Part shown: positions 1-10,672 of the stretch, piece by piece
Layout of the letters: every line of letters begins with the position of its first letter
How positions within the stretch are numbered: position 1 is the stretch's first letter
Origin: Pyrenula massariospora
Lineage: Eukaryota; Ascomycota; Eurotiomycetes; Pyrenulales; Pyrenulaceae
Reading direction: 5' to 3'
NCBI GenBank assembly: GCA_021030905.1
Contig: JAGFMI010000022.1
Coordinates: 248,001-312,000, forward strand
DNA length: 64,000 nucleotides
Position numbers and translations under genes: made by a program
The notes under the pieces: model-generated
What the model saw: only the letters and a program-made list of their open reading frames with translations
The model's database searches: none
Told to the model about the DNA's origin: nothing

Positions 1-350
1 CGACAGAGCAATCAGAAACATTTTCAGCCCAGTCGAAAAGACAAAGGACAAGGACAGCAATTATCCAGGTATGATACTTCTCAGGCCGTATGCCATATAG
101 CGACAACAGCTCACCATGAGAGAATTGTGCAGGCGTCGGACAAGTTTGGGCTCAGATCGAATTACCAACGTTAATGCGGAATCCTTTCGTCAAGAAAATT
201 TGGGCAGTCCAGCAGAATTCCAGGGGAGAGTGGGTAACAGAATGTCAGTGGGACGCTAATAGCCCTTACGCAAAGAGCCCGGAAGATGTGCCACTCATGA
301 GTCTTGACGACGTTTTGTCAGTCGATCAGATTCCTGGAACGAAGCATTGA
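1..350 (+). CDS. 3' end of an unrecognised gene (partial, cut by window edge)
   Basis: The gene enters from the left edge, so its start is not visible. I read two exons, up to 68 and 121..350, joined over a 52-base intron with a GTATGA donor; the join restores an open frame of about 98 residues ending at TGA 348-350. The tail contains VGQVWAQIELP, FVKKIWAVQQ and LMSLDDVLSVDQIP, a protein-like composition, but I recognise no domain. The acceptor would be GAG. Cutting two bases later opens another frame, rich in Ser, Arg and Gly, that stops about 90 bases earlier; I consider it less likely. It converges on the hydrolase gene at 802. Confidence 0.5.
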
Positions 351-801
351 TGGAGAATGCTCATTGGGATTCTACTTATTTGCCAAATCTTGTCGCAAAG
401 AGTTTTAATCGTTATTGTTTGGGGGGGTAGGTTTCCTGCCTGTTTCGTCCTCTGAGAATTTAATTTCACATTACAATAAAACTTAGCCATATACTATTTC
501 CTCTTTCTTAGGTCGATGCCGCTGACCGATCTCTGCAAGCTTTAGCTATAGATGAATATTTTGGAGCATAGAGGGAACATGAACAGATTGTAACTACGAA
601 CGTGAACGATCTCAATTGCACGATGTCGTACCCGCGATATCAAGTTGAGAAATTGATGTAAAGAGTGTTTGTGAACAGACTACGCAATTTGAGAAGGCTT
701 GCGGGAATTGTGCTCTGCTTCCACTCCTAAATCTGCTCTGATATTGCCGTCTCTGCCGCTTGTTAAATTTTCTCCGTAGCATTTCCTCCAGCGCTTTCTC
801 T
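351..801. other. Intergenic, between convergent gene ends
   Basis: About 450 bases between the partial gene and the dienelactone hydrolase, both ending here. There is a short G run near 420-426 and otherwise unremarkable sequence. I see no gene; the open frames over 612-1005 overlap the hydrolase or lack support. Confidence 0.6.
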
Positions 802-1645
802 TCAGAGATATCTCGCGAAAAACTCTGCGGCTTGCGCATATCTAGAAGTATCAACGTCAAATTCGAAAGTCAGATCATTAGGGACATACCCTCTCTCGAA
901 CTCCCTCGCATTCAGCTCGTTCTCAAGATTCGCTCTCCCTCCCATCCATCCATGAAACATTGCATGGTACGTTTCGACCTCCCCTTCCATGCCATCTTTA
1001 CCTAGTATCTGCATGTACTCTTTCACAATTTGGGCAGGCTCATCCTTAGAGGCCAGACATAAATGCGGTATGGTAAAATTTTGTGCATCTTCCGCTTGCA
1101 ACCGCCCTGGGTGAGCCTGGCCGGAAGCCTTGAACAGCGTTCCTGGTCCCGAAGCGATGGCAGCGACCTTGCCACCCCAGCAAAGACCGAACAATCCCCA
1201 GTTTTGGATTTTCTTCCATTTCCTTTGAGCGGCAGCGGTGACACGCTCGAGAGCCTCAACGTTCTTTGGAAATGCTGCCTTCTCTGTCAAGAACTTCTCA
1301 ACTGCGGCCTTCTTCTCATCATCCCCCTTCACCTGAGTAGGGTAGCTGTCGCCCTCGAAGAAGTCTGGAACAAGCACCAGAGCATTAAGGCTGTCGGCGA
1401 GTCTGTCCGCTCCTTGTAGTGTCTGCGGCATGAAACCGAAGACGTCGTACACGTCTATGATGCCTTTAGTGGCGTCTTTACTACCAGTAACATCTTGCAA
1501 AGTTAACTTATTGATCATCATTATACAACGGGCTTGGCAACATACATGTCTTCAGAGAACTAATCTGCTCGAAGTCTCCCTTGGGCTTGTAATTTGTCGT
1601 AAGAACAGGAGGTAGGTCTCGGCAAGTTTTGCTGAAATTCTCCAT
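802..1645 (-). CDS. Dienelactone hydrolase family protein (alpha/beta hydrolase)
   Basis: Exons 1546..1645 and 802..1493, with a 52-base intron (GTATGT donor, AAG acceptor). The splice joins SLKT to YVTGSKDATKG, the continuity expected in this family; 263 residues. The nucleophile motif GLCWGGK places Cys at about 138. Asp184 (LASKDEP) and His214 (MFHGWMGG) complete a Cys-Asp-His triad like that of bacterial dienelactone hydrolase. The segment DVFGFMPQTLQGADRLA is typical of the fungal subgroup. There is no signal peptide, so it is probably cytosolic. The natural substrate is unknown; related enzymes open cyclic esters such as dienelactones. It is divergent from the drug transporter at 2219. 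Confidence 0.88.
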
Positions 1646-2218
1646 ATTCGATGTTCTGATATCGACTTCGATCCCTACTTCTCTCTCCAGGACCTTATGC
1701 AGCTTGCGTCTGCCTTCTTTTATGTATCTCCATTCTCGTGGGTGAGCTGAGTGATGTGCCGGATAAAATGCAGCTTTTGTGCGGGACTTTTCGCCGTCGA
1801 GGCTGCATTTGACCTGACGTTCCCTCCTATAATTTTGGCCCCTTCGCTCTCTCGGCTCCTGCCAAGCGGGTACCGGCACCGTTCCTGGCGCCGGATTTAA
1901 GATCTTGTTTCCCAACCTTGCATTTCCTTCTATCCTGCTGCCTTGACAACACTCTATCGTTTATCGACGGCGGCACAGCAAGGCCGCTTCTCCTGTTTCA
2001 GAATGCTTTAAAGATGGCATCCTTGCAATTCAGAATTTCCAATTTCTCAAAAGATAAGTGTCTTAGCAGCAGCTCGATGTTGTTCCCCCACTATCTTCGC
2101 CGCTACCGTGATCTTCCTTTGCTGGGATCTTCTCTTCGTGCGGCACTCTCGCCGACCACCTCAGCAAAATTTCTGTTCTCTCGTTTCTCTCTACGCTGTG
2201 CGTTATCGTTTCTTTGTA
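1646..2218. promoter_or_regulatory. Shared upstream region of hydrolase and MFS transporter
   Basis: 573 bases between two divergent start codons. It should hold both promoters. I found no site that I can name with confidence. Confidence 0.5.
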
Positions 2219-4047
2219 ATGTCTAGCTTCAAGCCCGAGGAAATCGCGGAACAACAGACAAGTTCTGGTGATGAGCATGATGGAACTGCTCATTCCGGAC
2301 AAGAACCTACCAAAAATGACCACGGCAGCGACATACCACGCCGAGGCGAAGACCAAGAAATACCTTGCGAGCTCCAAAGCTCGACCGCGGGGATTAAATC
2401 CCAGCTTGAATCAGAAGGAAACCTAACTGACTCAGTCGCACCTGTACCGGCGCCTGAGGACGTCGAAAAGAGGACGGAGAATGGCGTTACCAATGATGTC
2501 CCCTATTCGTCATTCACCCCGACTCAGAAAAAGCTCATTATCCTGGCTGCTTCGCTTGGATCTTTTCTGTCTCCTCTAACGACACAGATCTATTTTCCGG
2601 CTCTCAGCACGCTTGCCAATGATCTCGACGTGACGATTTCCAAGATCAATCTTACAATCACTACGTACATGGTGACCACCTCTCTAAACATTATAATAGA
2701 ATGGACTAGTAATCGTCTCAGATCCTACAAGCAGTAGCACCAACTTTCATCGGAGGATTTACAGATTCGGCGGGACGGAGACCGGCTTACATGGTCGGCT
2801 TCGTACTCTATATTGCAGCCAATCTCGGCCTCGCACTTCAAAATAGCTATGCAGCACTCATCTCGCTCCGTTGCCTCCAGAGTGCAGGGTCCAGTGGAAT
2901 GGTCACGATTGCAGCTGCAGTTATCACTGACTGTATCACTTCTGCTGAGAGAGGTCATTACATGGGCTACGCGGCCATAGGGTCTGTCCTCGGTCCATCC
3001 CTCTCGCCTATATTGGGAGGAGTTCTATCGCAATTTCTTGGATGGAGAGCAATCTTCTGGTTTCTGCTCATATTTGGATCTACTCTCTTCATTCTCATGT
3101 TGTTTTTCTTCCCTGAGACAAGTCGCAAGATTGTCGGAGATGGATCATTACCACCGTCCAAGTGGAATAAACCATTAATACACTATGTCAATGAATGCCG
3201 ACGAATAAATGAAAAGGGATCAGAATCTAGCACCGAACGTGCTACTGCAAATAAATCTCGCATTCGGTTCCCTAACCCCCTCGCATCCCTCAAAGTCCTC
3301 GCCGACAAAGAACAATTCCTCCTTCTTTTCTACTCTAGTATTATCTACGCCGGTTACTACGCTGTCAGCTCAACAATCACAACCCAATTCGCCGACCTCT
3401 ACGGCCTAAATGACCTCGAACAAGGCCTCTGCTTCATCCCCATCAGCATCGGCAGCATCCTCGCCCTCGTCACCAACGGCAAATTCGACCCCGTCGACGG
3501 CAACTACCGCCGCTACGCCAGGAAGCTCGGCATCCCGCTGACTCGCAACCGCCATCAGGACCTGACGAACTTCCCCATCGAGCGCGCCCGCATCGAGGTC
3601 GCCCTGCCGCTCATCTACGTGAGCGCGCTCTTCATCATCGGCTACGGCTGGCTCATCGAGCGGCCCGTGCATATCGCTGCGCCGCTCGTGTTCCTCGCCT
3701 TCATCGGCTTCACGACGTCCGGCGCGTTCAAAGTGGTCTCCGTGTTCAATGTGGACATCGCGCAGAGCAAGCCCGCGACTGCGTCCGCGGCGTTCAATCT
3801 CATCCGCTGTCTCTTCGGGGCGGGGTCGACCGCGGTGGTGAATCCGATCATTAGGTCTTGGGGCAGGGGGTGGACGTTCACGTTCATCGGGCTCCTGGAG
3901 ATCGGCTTGTCGCCGATCGCGTGGGCGATATACGTGTGGGGGCAGGGGTGGCGGAGGGAGAAGATGGAGCGGAAGGCTGCGAAGGAGAGGCGTGAGCAAG
4001 AGCGCAAGGATAGATCTGCTCTTCAAGCAGGAAAAGCTGCGTCCTGA
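2219..4047 (+). CDS. MFS drug:H+ antiporter, DHA1/QDR-like
   Basis: Exons 2219..2671 and 2722..4047 with a 50-base phase-0 intron (GTGACC to CTCAG). The join gives TYM-ILQAVAPTFIGGFTD; 592 residues. The first 100 residues or so are hydrophilic and acidic, then come about 12 membrane segments. The loop after TM2 reads GGFTDSAGRRPAY, the MFS signature, and TM5 carries GSVLGPSLSPILGG, the antiporter motif. The central loop with NFPIERARIE is typical of the QDR/AQR/FLR-like multidrug group. It probably exports small toxic compounds or organic acids across the plasma membrane. Third-position use shifts from C-rich (3280-3540) to G-rich (3640-3970), a pattern seen elsewhere in the window. Confidence 0.9.
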
Positions 4048-5151
4048 GGTCCGGTTAAGTGACGCTGACTATTGGTGCGGAAAGCTGGAACGATTAATTG
4101 TCGAGCGTTCAATACAAGAGCATTTACCCGGCAGACAATACTCTCCCACGGCTTCATCCCTCTCTAATCAAGCACGGACAGTGCTTTGATTACAACCATA
4201 CCTCGGAAACCCGACGCCTAGAACCGTACCCTCTTCTCGCAGCTGAGCCTGGCAGGGTTCTAAACGCAGCCTCTTCAGCCCGCCCGTGATGGCTGACCTG
4301 CCAATGTCCTTTCACGGCAATTCCGTCTTGATATGCTCCTTCCATGAACAGTCCCTTTTCTCTGGGTATTCGAAGACACGACAAAAGAAATTGCTGGCTC
4401 AGGTTCTCGATTTTGGCGCTGATAGAAAACGCGGAAACTCGGTCTGGTGACGGGACGAGAAACGATACCTTGCTACAAGATATAAGGTTAACGAAAAGGT
4501 CCAGAAGAGCTCAAGCGATGGGAATTGAAGACGGCCCGGATAATAGATTCGCGGGTAGCACATGTACCGCATGCTACGTTGTCGTCTCATTACTTGGTCA
4601 CGTGACCGCCACTGCCTTTGGTCTTTGTCGGGATACAACTTGGGAGCCGAAAGCAATGTCGGCGCAGTAGGATAATTTCAACCTTTTTCATTTGGGATTT
4701 GAAGGTCGTATTGCCATAATTTTAAGCTTTTTACGACCGTCAACCTCAGCGCTCGGTCTCGGATTCGGATCTGCGCGCGTGTCAGCATGCCAAGAAACCG
4801 GGCTCAGCCTCGACTGCGGCTCGTGTATTTGGAAGCAATTCCGGGGAGGCTCTGGCAAGATCTTGCGATATGACGACAAGCTGCTGTAGAGCTGCGCAGA
4901 GATATTTCAAATCGACGTCTCGTAGGTAGGATAAAAAGAAGGAACTTCCGTAGTCGTTGAAATGGCACAATACAATTTCGGCTTGCAGTCACTGCGATAC
5001 CTTTACCACTACACCCACAAAATATACTCATTAAGACCACCGTACCCTTTTCTAAATCTCCTTCTCAAGCCTGATCAAACATAATTTACCCCGGCCAACA
5101 ACACCGACCCCCCCGCGCCAGCCCCTACCTCCCCAACCCGCCCCAGTCAGC
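4048..5151. other. Intergenic with one copy of a dispersed repeat
   Basis: About 1.1 kb. It contains repeat copy 1 at 4286-4397 and a strongly C-rich stretch just before the small gene (about 5089-5150). Several open frames of 60-108 codons exist but none has a domain, signal or splice support. Confidence 0.55.
4286..4397 (+). repeat. Direct repeat, copy 1 of 2
   Basis: This stretch begins GTGATGGCTGACCTGCC and ends AAATTGCTGG. It matches 5671-5778 in the same orientation along its length, with a few small gaps and several C/T or G/A differences. The two copies flank the small gene at 5152. No terminal inverted repeats or coding capacity are visible, so the element type is unknown. Confidence 0.75.
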
Positions 5152-5427
5152 ATGGTATTCTTCATCATCCCCCTCATCATCCCCATCGCGGCGGCCGCCG
5201 GCGGCGTCGCAGTCTACAAGGGCGCCAAAAAGCGCCACCAGAAGAAAAAGGCCAGGAAGCTGCAGGCACAGCAGCAGGGTCTCGCAACCTCGCGGTCAAG
5301 CCAGGAGAGAAATTGGGAGGATGCGGGGAGTGATGAGGGTGAGGAGGAGCTTCCGGCGTATAGGAGGACGGAGACTGTAAAGCTGCCAAGGTATCAGGTG
5401 GTGGAGGGGAGGGGTGGGGTGGTTTGA
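5152..5427 (+). CDS. Small N-terminally anchored membrane protein, unknown function
   Basis: A 91-residue intronless frame. Residues 2-22 (FFIIPLIIPIAAAAGGVAVY) form one membrane segment or uncleaved signal, followed at once by a basic patch (KGAKKRHQKKKARK), which suggests the tail faces the cytosol. The C-terminal half is acidic then Pro/Tyr-containing, with LPAYRRTE and LPRYQVVE; such short Tyr motifs are common in small fungal membrane proteins, sometimes as WW-domain or sorting signals, which is inference here. Codon use is C-rich before and G-rich after the midpoint. The gene lies between two direct repeats. I do not recognise a family. Confidence 0.55.
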   Translation: MVFFIIPLIIPIAAAAGGVAVYKGAKKRHQKKKARKLQAQQQGLATSRSSQERNWEDAGSDEGEEELPAYRRTETVKLPRYQVVEGRGGVV

Positions 5428-6516
5428 TGGCGGTGTGCTGGGGAGAAGTTGGGGATAGGGTGTGCGTTCGGGGGTGCGAGGGTTTCTAGATGTCTGAGTA
5501 ATTGAGCGTGGCGCAAGGCGTTGTTTGGAGTTTCGGAACGCTCGAGTGTATCACAGTAGATGATTTTGGTTGAGTTAAATGAGACAGCGAGAAAACCGCT
5601 TATCCAATTTGGCTATAATATGAGGTCTGCAATCTCCTTGCTTCGTGTGCACCATTGCTTTGCCCTATCTGTGATGGCTGACCTGCCGCATTCTCTCACG
5701 GTAACTACGTCTTAACATGTTGCTTCCATGAGCAGGCTCTGTTCTGGGTGTCGAAGACACGATATAGGAAATTGCTGGTTAATCTGAATAGTCTTGTATT
5801 CACAAAAGAAGTTGTATGTGTTGCTGAAAGTCCTACCAGGCGCAGATAGATATATGAAGATCCTATGCTGGGCGACTCGTCCGGGTTTCGAAGGTAATTG
5901 TGCCTTTGCGGTAACTTGACGCTCATCAGGTAGATTGACAGAATCTTGCCAGCAGCCGCTACCTATACGCAAAGGCCGAAAGCAGACTAGCCGTAATTCA
6001 ATGGTAAGAGTGATTGATGCCTGGGTTTCTAACGCGATCCGAAGTAGGTCTCAAGGCCTGGGTCTCTCTAAGCGTGGCTCGTGCAGACGTCAGCTCGACT
6101 TTGCTGCCCGTTGTCGAGTGATTGTAGCCGCCTGAACTCCATCGTCCCGGCATGTAGTTAAGTCATATCCTGGGCTCGAATAGCATGCGCTATGACATGG
6201 CACAGTCCTTAGGCCATCGAGAAAGACCTTTTGATTCTTTGAGCGCGTTGGAGTAACACGCTCTTGTGCTTCCTATTCCACGAGAACACCTTGTGCGCTA
6301 TGATCGAAAACTCTCGATACTCGCATTTTATTGCTCAAAGTCACCATATTAATGTCGGATAGCATGTATTGTTCGTCAAATTAACACTCGGCCTGGTTTT
6401 GAGATACCAGTTTCGTTGAAGGGCGTTCCCAAAGAAGATAGCAAAAGTCAGAGCGATGGCTATCTCTGTGTGGGTGCTCATTCAGTAAACCAAGACTCAT
6501 TTGCACACTTAAAATT
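5428..6516. other. Intergenic with repeat copy 2
   Basis: About 1.1 kb between the small membrane protein and the 3' end of the NACHT gene. It holds repeat copy 2 (5671-5778). The segment around 5990-6060 faintly recalls a tRNA D-arm (TTCAATGGTA) but does not fold into a tRNA. Nothing else is visible. Confidence 0.5.
5671..5778 (+). repeat. Direct repeat, copy 2 of 2
   Basis: Second copy of the repeat at 4286-4397. Shared blocks include GTGATGGCTGACCTGCC, CTTCCATGA, CGAAGACACGA and GAAATTGCTGG. The copies lie about 1.4 kb apart, start to start, in the same direction. Confidence 0.75.
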
Positions 6517-9500
6517 TTATATGTTCAACCAACGAGCGCATAGAAGCACGACTATCCCTCCAAAAGTGAAACTCATGAATGACTGCGCAAAGAATGAATG
6601 CAAAAACTGCGCCAATGCACGAAGAGCATCTTTTAGCCTGGACAGTATCCTGTGACTAGCTTTGCGCCGATTCAGAATCTCCACCGTCTTCGAAAATTCG
6701 GCGCTGACTTGCACTTGCTCTTTCCCATCAACGTCCGTCAGGAATACACGCCGAGAGGGATCAAACAGTGCACGCCTTAGAAGGTCCATTGCTTCGTCTA
6801 CGCAGATATCTCCTTCGTTTCTGGAGCGTAGATCGGCTCCCGAAGATATAAAGATTTGCAAGAGCTGTAATACTTGAATTGCTCGCTGTGAACTAAGCAC
6901 CCAAGTAATTTCGTGTTCCTGAGGTTTGGAGCAACACATTGCCTCAACATGGTATAGAACATACTGCCATATAGATGCTTCAAATGTGGCATTTAGATCC
7001 GGTAGAGCATGGACACGATTTGAATCTAAACGCGTCTGGGAAATGATCGCTTTCAGTGTCGCCATCTCTAGGACTGTATTTGGATTGGCTCCTTGCTCAA
7101 TGAATTGCCGAATCGCCGTGACAAAGTTAAATCTCCGCGTGCTACTATCACTGCTGGTTTCATCTTCCTCAGGTCTCAAAAGCTGCCAAACGATCTCTGC
7201 AAGAATGACAGAGCGTTCAAAAATGGTGCTATTAGTTGCGAGCATCTTATCTGCCACATACAGCACGCAGCCAGACACCGTCGTTAAGATCATAAATGGA
7301 TCCAGCCCATGTGATTTCATGACAAAGCCGTCAAGTGTGGTCGGATATCTGTGGTGAAGGGTGGCGCTTGCCCAGTCTATTCCCTCCGAAGCCTTCCACT
7401 CTGCGCTGCTAGCATTGTCTTTCCATTCTCTTGCCTCTTTCCAATGATGCGAAACCATGGCCTTGAGTTCTTCGACAGCAGAAGCTTGGGGCCGCTTTTG
7501 TGTAGCCTCAAAATGTTGTACAAGCTCAAGGCCATTGTACAGATTGACGAAGACTCGATCGCTGCGAAGAATCACTGCGCGCTGAGACGGCACAGATTTC
7601 AACTCGTGAATGCAGGATGCTAGTAAAGCTATAGTGGCATCAAAATTCGCCAGCGGGTCGAAAATTTGGGCACTGATCTCTGTTGTTTGTAGAAAGTCAA
7701 GGACCGTTTTGTGTATGAATGCCACATGCATGTCCATCGATGAAGAGCCAGCAAAGGTGTCTGTTGGTGTCTGGACCACTTCAACCAGACCACGCGATCG
7801 ACTTTGCAGACGTCGATTCATGACATCGTACATCTCCCGCCGGTCAGCGGGAGTTAGTAAAGATATAGGCGCCCGGATCGCCTGTCCTAGGGATTCTTCT
7901 AGTGCATAATGTAACTGGGTAAGGCTCATTGGTCCATGGATTTGAATTTCAACGCTTTTTCCCATGAGCAAGCATATCTTCGCAAAGTCGTTGCGATAGA
8001 GTGGCTCCATCGACGAGATCATAAGTGTGTAAAGTTGTTCCAGCTCGATAGGAAGTTCATTGAGGCGGCGTTGAAGGTCCGTCACTCTATCTCCGTTACT
8101 TAAACCATGAAGCAAGGAGCGAACCACAAGTGCAACCCATAGAAAGACACCTTTCGCTTTCTCAGTAATATCGGCAATTAGACGTGCAGACAGCACAGGA
8201 TCCCTTTCCATCATATTCCCCCCCGCTCTGCTGGATCTCAAGTGGCTTTCAGTATAATGCTCAATATCTTTGCAATTGAGATCTTGCATCCTGATTCGCG
8301 GACGCTGCCCCAGAAAGTCCTCAATGACAACCCAAGGGCGACTGGACATGATGAGTTTAAGGTTCGGGAGCGACAGTATATCTTTCAGAAGTTCCATTAG
8401 ATCCGAAAAGTCTCCGTCATATTCGTCCAAGCCATCCACGAACAAGCAGACTTTGGCCTTCATAAGTGGCGAAGACATGATGCGTTTCAATGCTCTAGTA
8501 CAATCAGAAATAGCCAACTTGGGAGCTCGAGTAGATCCAGAGTCGAGATACTCTTGACAGGCTTCCGGGAAGCCTATCGGAATAAGATGTCGATTCTTTT
8601 CCACCACATTATGTAGAATGGACCGGAATAGGCCTTCCTGTGATTTTTGGAGCAGAGTTCCGGCCGACCAAAAGTAGTAGGAACTGATGACGAGAGGTGC
8701 CTCGCCTGCCCAATCTTCCAATGCCTTCATTGTCCTAACATCGTTTCGAACATATTTCATCAGCGTGGATTTACCCGAGCCAGCTTTCCCGGTCACCCAG
8801 AAAGCATTATCCGGTGAACGTAAAAAGTTTGTGAAGGGCCCACTATCTTCGAATATCCATGAAAAAGTCGTGCTGTGAGCAATAACGATTGACTCTTCTC
8901 GATCACGGTATGCTTGAAAGTACAAGGAATTGACTACAGTCTGCGCCATGGGTGCAAATTTGGTCGCAATGGCTCGATCGTTCTCCATCGGCCCAGCGTT
9001 ATCGCGGAAAACCGTGGTCACATCGATGGACTGGGAACGTTCGATGCTCATGCCTTGTTGTGCCCGGGACTGTCCTGGATGAGCCACAATTTCTCTGAAG
9101 GAACCATCGGTAAAGCGAACAATTGCGGCGACAGCTTCTTCATCACGAATATCTATCGAATATTCGGTCCTTCCTTCTTTCCTGTCGAACTCTGTGACAT
9201 AACTCCGCAGCACTTGGCTCTCAGAAGAATTCAGCTGCTCGCTCTTTGAAAGCACTTGATCTATTAAATGCTGCGAGAAAGTCACTACCTCCAAGATTTT
9301 CTGTTGATCGACCTGCGTTGACCGACACATTGCATTCTCGAGACGGCTAAGCTTAGCTGAAATATCGTCGTGTTGAGTTTCTAGCTTCTCGTTAATCAGA
9401 GCCAATATGTAGCTAGACAACTCTGAGCGAAGCCTGTCTAGTCTTCCACATAGTGTCTTGGTCTTCTCTTCACTGAAATGCGAGAGGAAAGCACGGAGGA

Positions 9501-9873
9501 GGATTCTAAATGCCCCAGTGTTTGGAGTTGGATGTTTGGCAAAAATGCCGATGAGCTCATCGGCAAAGACGCAACAGTCATCGAGAACACGATTTAACCC
9601 CTTCATGAGAATTAGACTTTCGTGCCGCCATATATCCAGGATACATACAGCTTCAAACCAGGCCACGTGACCGTCGACTCGAGCTATGCTCTGTTTCCGC
9701 TTACGCAAGCCAGCATTCAGCGAGATGAGCTTGACGCTGCTATCCCTGAAGTATTTCTCTGAAGCAGTGGTTCCATCCCTCCGTATCTCGTTGGCTTTCG
9801 AAGCGATTCCGATGCTGAAATCGACAAACTGGACGGTTGCGGCGGCCACGCCGAGGGCGTCAAGGGGAAGCAT
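6517..9873 (-). CDS. NACHT NTPase (NLR-like STAND protein) with C-terminal membrane segment
   Basis: A single intronless frame of 1118 residues. Order: an N-terminal helical domain of the kind found on fungal STAND proteins (LPLDALGVAAATVQFVDFS); a coiled linker to about residue 260; a NACHT NTPase with Walker A GKAGSGKST at about 362-370 and Walker B VCLFVDGLDEYDGD near 472-485; the helical region that commonly follows fungal NACHTs (DLQRRLNELPIELEQLY). C-terminal stretches IEQGANPN and FISSGADLRSRN look like worn ankyrin repeats. The last 20 residues, FMSFTFGGIVVLLCARWL, form a likely membrane helix. Family members act in non-self recognition and regulated cell death; for this protein that role is inference. 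Confidence 0.9.
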   Translation of the reverse strand: MLPLDALGVAAATVQFVDFSIGIASKANEIRRDGTTASEKYFRDSSVKLISLNAGLRKRKQSIARVDGHVAWFEAVCILDIWRHESLILMKGLNRVLDDCCVFADELIGIFAKHPTPNTGAFRILLRAFLSHFSEEKTKTLCGRLDRLRSELSSYILALINEKLETQHDDISAKLSRLENAMCRSTQVDQQKILEVVTFSQHLIDQVLSKSEQLNSSESQVLRSYVTEFDRKEGRTEYSIDIRDEEAVAAIVRFTDGSFREIVAHPGQSRAQQGMSIERSQSIDVTTVFRDNAGPMENDRAIATKFAPMAQTVVNSLYFQAYRDREESIVIAHSTTFSWIFEDSGPFTNFLRSPDNAFWVTGKAGSGKSTLMKYVRNDVRTMKALEDWAGEAPLVISSYYFWSAGTLLQKSQEGLFRSILHNVVEKNRHLIPIGFPEACQEYLDSGSTRAPKLAISDCTRALKRIMSSPLMKAKVCLFVDGLDEYDGDFSDLMELLKDILSLPNLKLIMSSRPWVVIEDFLGQRPRIRMQDLNCKDIEHYTESHLRSSRAGGNMMERDPVLSARLIADITEKAKGVFLWVALVVRSLLHGLSNGDRVTDLQRRLNELPIELEQLYTLMISSMEPLYRNDFAKICLLMGKSVEIQIHGPMSLTQLHYALEESLGQAIRAPISLLTPADRREMYDVMNRRLQSRSRGLVEVVQTPTDTFAGSSSMDMHVAFIHKTVLDFLQTTEISAQIFDPLANFDATIALLASCIHELKSVPSQRAVILRSDRVFVNLYNGLELVQHFEATQKRPQASAVEELKAMVSHHWKEAREWKDNASSAEWKASEGIDWASATLHHRYPTTLDGFVMKSHGLDPFMILTTVSGCVLYVADKMLATNSTIFERSVILAEIVWQLLRPEEDETSSDSSTRRFNFVTAIRQFIEQGANPNTVLEMATLKAIISQTRLDSNRVHALPDLNATFEASIWQYVLYHVEAMCCSKPQEHEITWVLSSQRAIQVLQLLQIFISSGADLRSRNEGDICVDEAMDLLRRALFDPSRRVFLTDVDGKEQVQVSAEFSKTVEILNRRKASHRILSRLKDALRALAQFLHSFFAQSFMSFTFGGIVVLLCARWLNI

Positions 9874-10672
9874 GCCGGCAGCTTTGCTTTTTGACTCTCC
9901 GCACGGGAACGAGCGCTTGAGTGAAGCAATACGTTTGAGACTTGGCTATCGAGGTTTATGCGCTAGAAGTCTCTTAAATATTTAGAAATCGGGCATGGTT
10001 GAACTGTGAATAGATGGGGAAAATTCCCCGTCCATAAGCAGTCAGAACGATCTTAGCGTTGCGTTGCGTGGAAAAGTTGAACGTGTGCATCGCAAACTGC
10101 GACGCGGTCATTTAAATAGATGGGTGTAGTAGTATGATAGTTTGCGATTCTGCCTCGAGGACATTGTGCAGGAGCAAGGCTTGCAGCCCGCCGTCTATTG
10201 GGTTTCGCGAGAGCATAGCCTACTTGAGTTCAGCTCCCCAAAGAAAAGATGGCGCCAAACGTGGCTGGGGTACAGAGGTCGTGGCTTATTATTTTGCCCC
10301 GCATCCCACCAAAACGATCGGCCACGACCTCCAGGCTACCTACTCAGGCCGATTATCAGCCGGTAGGTGCAACTTCTGCCCTCGCTCAGCCTCGTCTGTT
10401 GTCTGGCCCGACGGACACGCAAGCGGTAGTCATAGCTATCTATCGAGTTATGGTGCCATCAAAATCGGCGAAGAAAATAACATTTGGGGGCGTGCCGACA
10501 TGCTTTGTACTTGATATGGCGGCTGTAGACAACAATCAGGGAGTAAGAAATGGTAGAATCGAGATAGGCTAATTATTGGCTTCTACCTAAATATCTCTGC
10601 TATGCAAGCAATAGGCAAGCCAATGATAGCCGAAAGGTCGTTTCGGTGCCCCGCGATGCTCGTTTTTCCAAC
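9874..10672. other. Upstream region of the NACHT gene
   Basis: About 800 bases between the NACHT start and the 3' end of the next MFS gene. It must hold the NACHT promoter. Open frames over 10134-10572 overlap one another in several frames and have no recognisable content. Confidence 0.5.

Noticed and set aside
3406-4026. Antisense open frame of 206 codons over the MFS gene
   Set aside because: It is a by-product of C- or G-ending codons on the sense strand, which remove stops from the antisense frame. The sense protein is clearly an MFS transporter.
5990-6070. tRNA-like words (TTCAATGGTA and a later GGTCTCAAGGC)
   Set aside because: I could not pair acceptor, anticodon and T arms; no anticodon loop of the right form.
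10134-10572. Overlapping open frames in three phases
   Set aside because: No codon pattern, domain, signal peptide or splice site separates one frame from the others.
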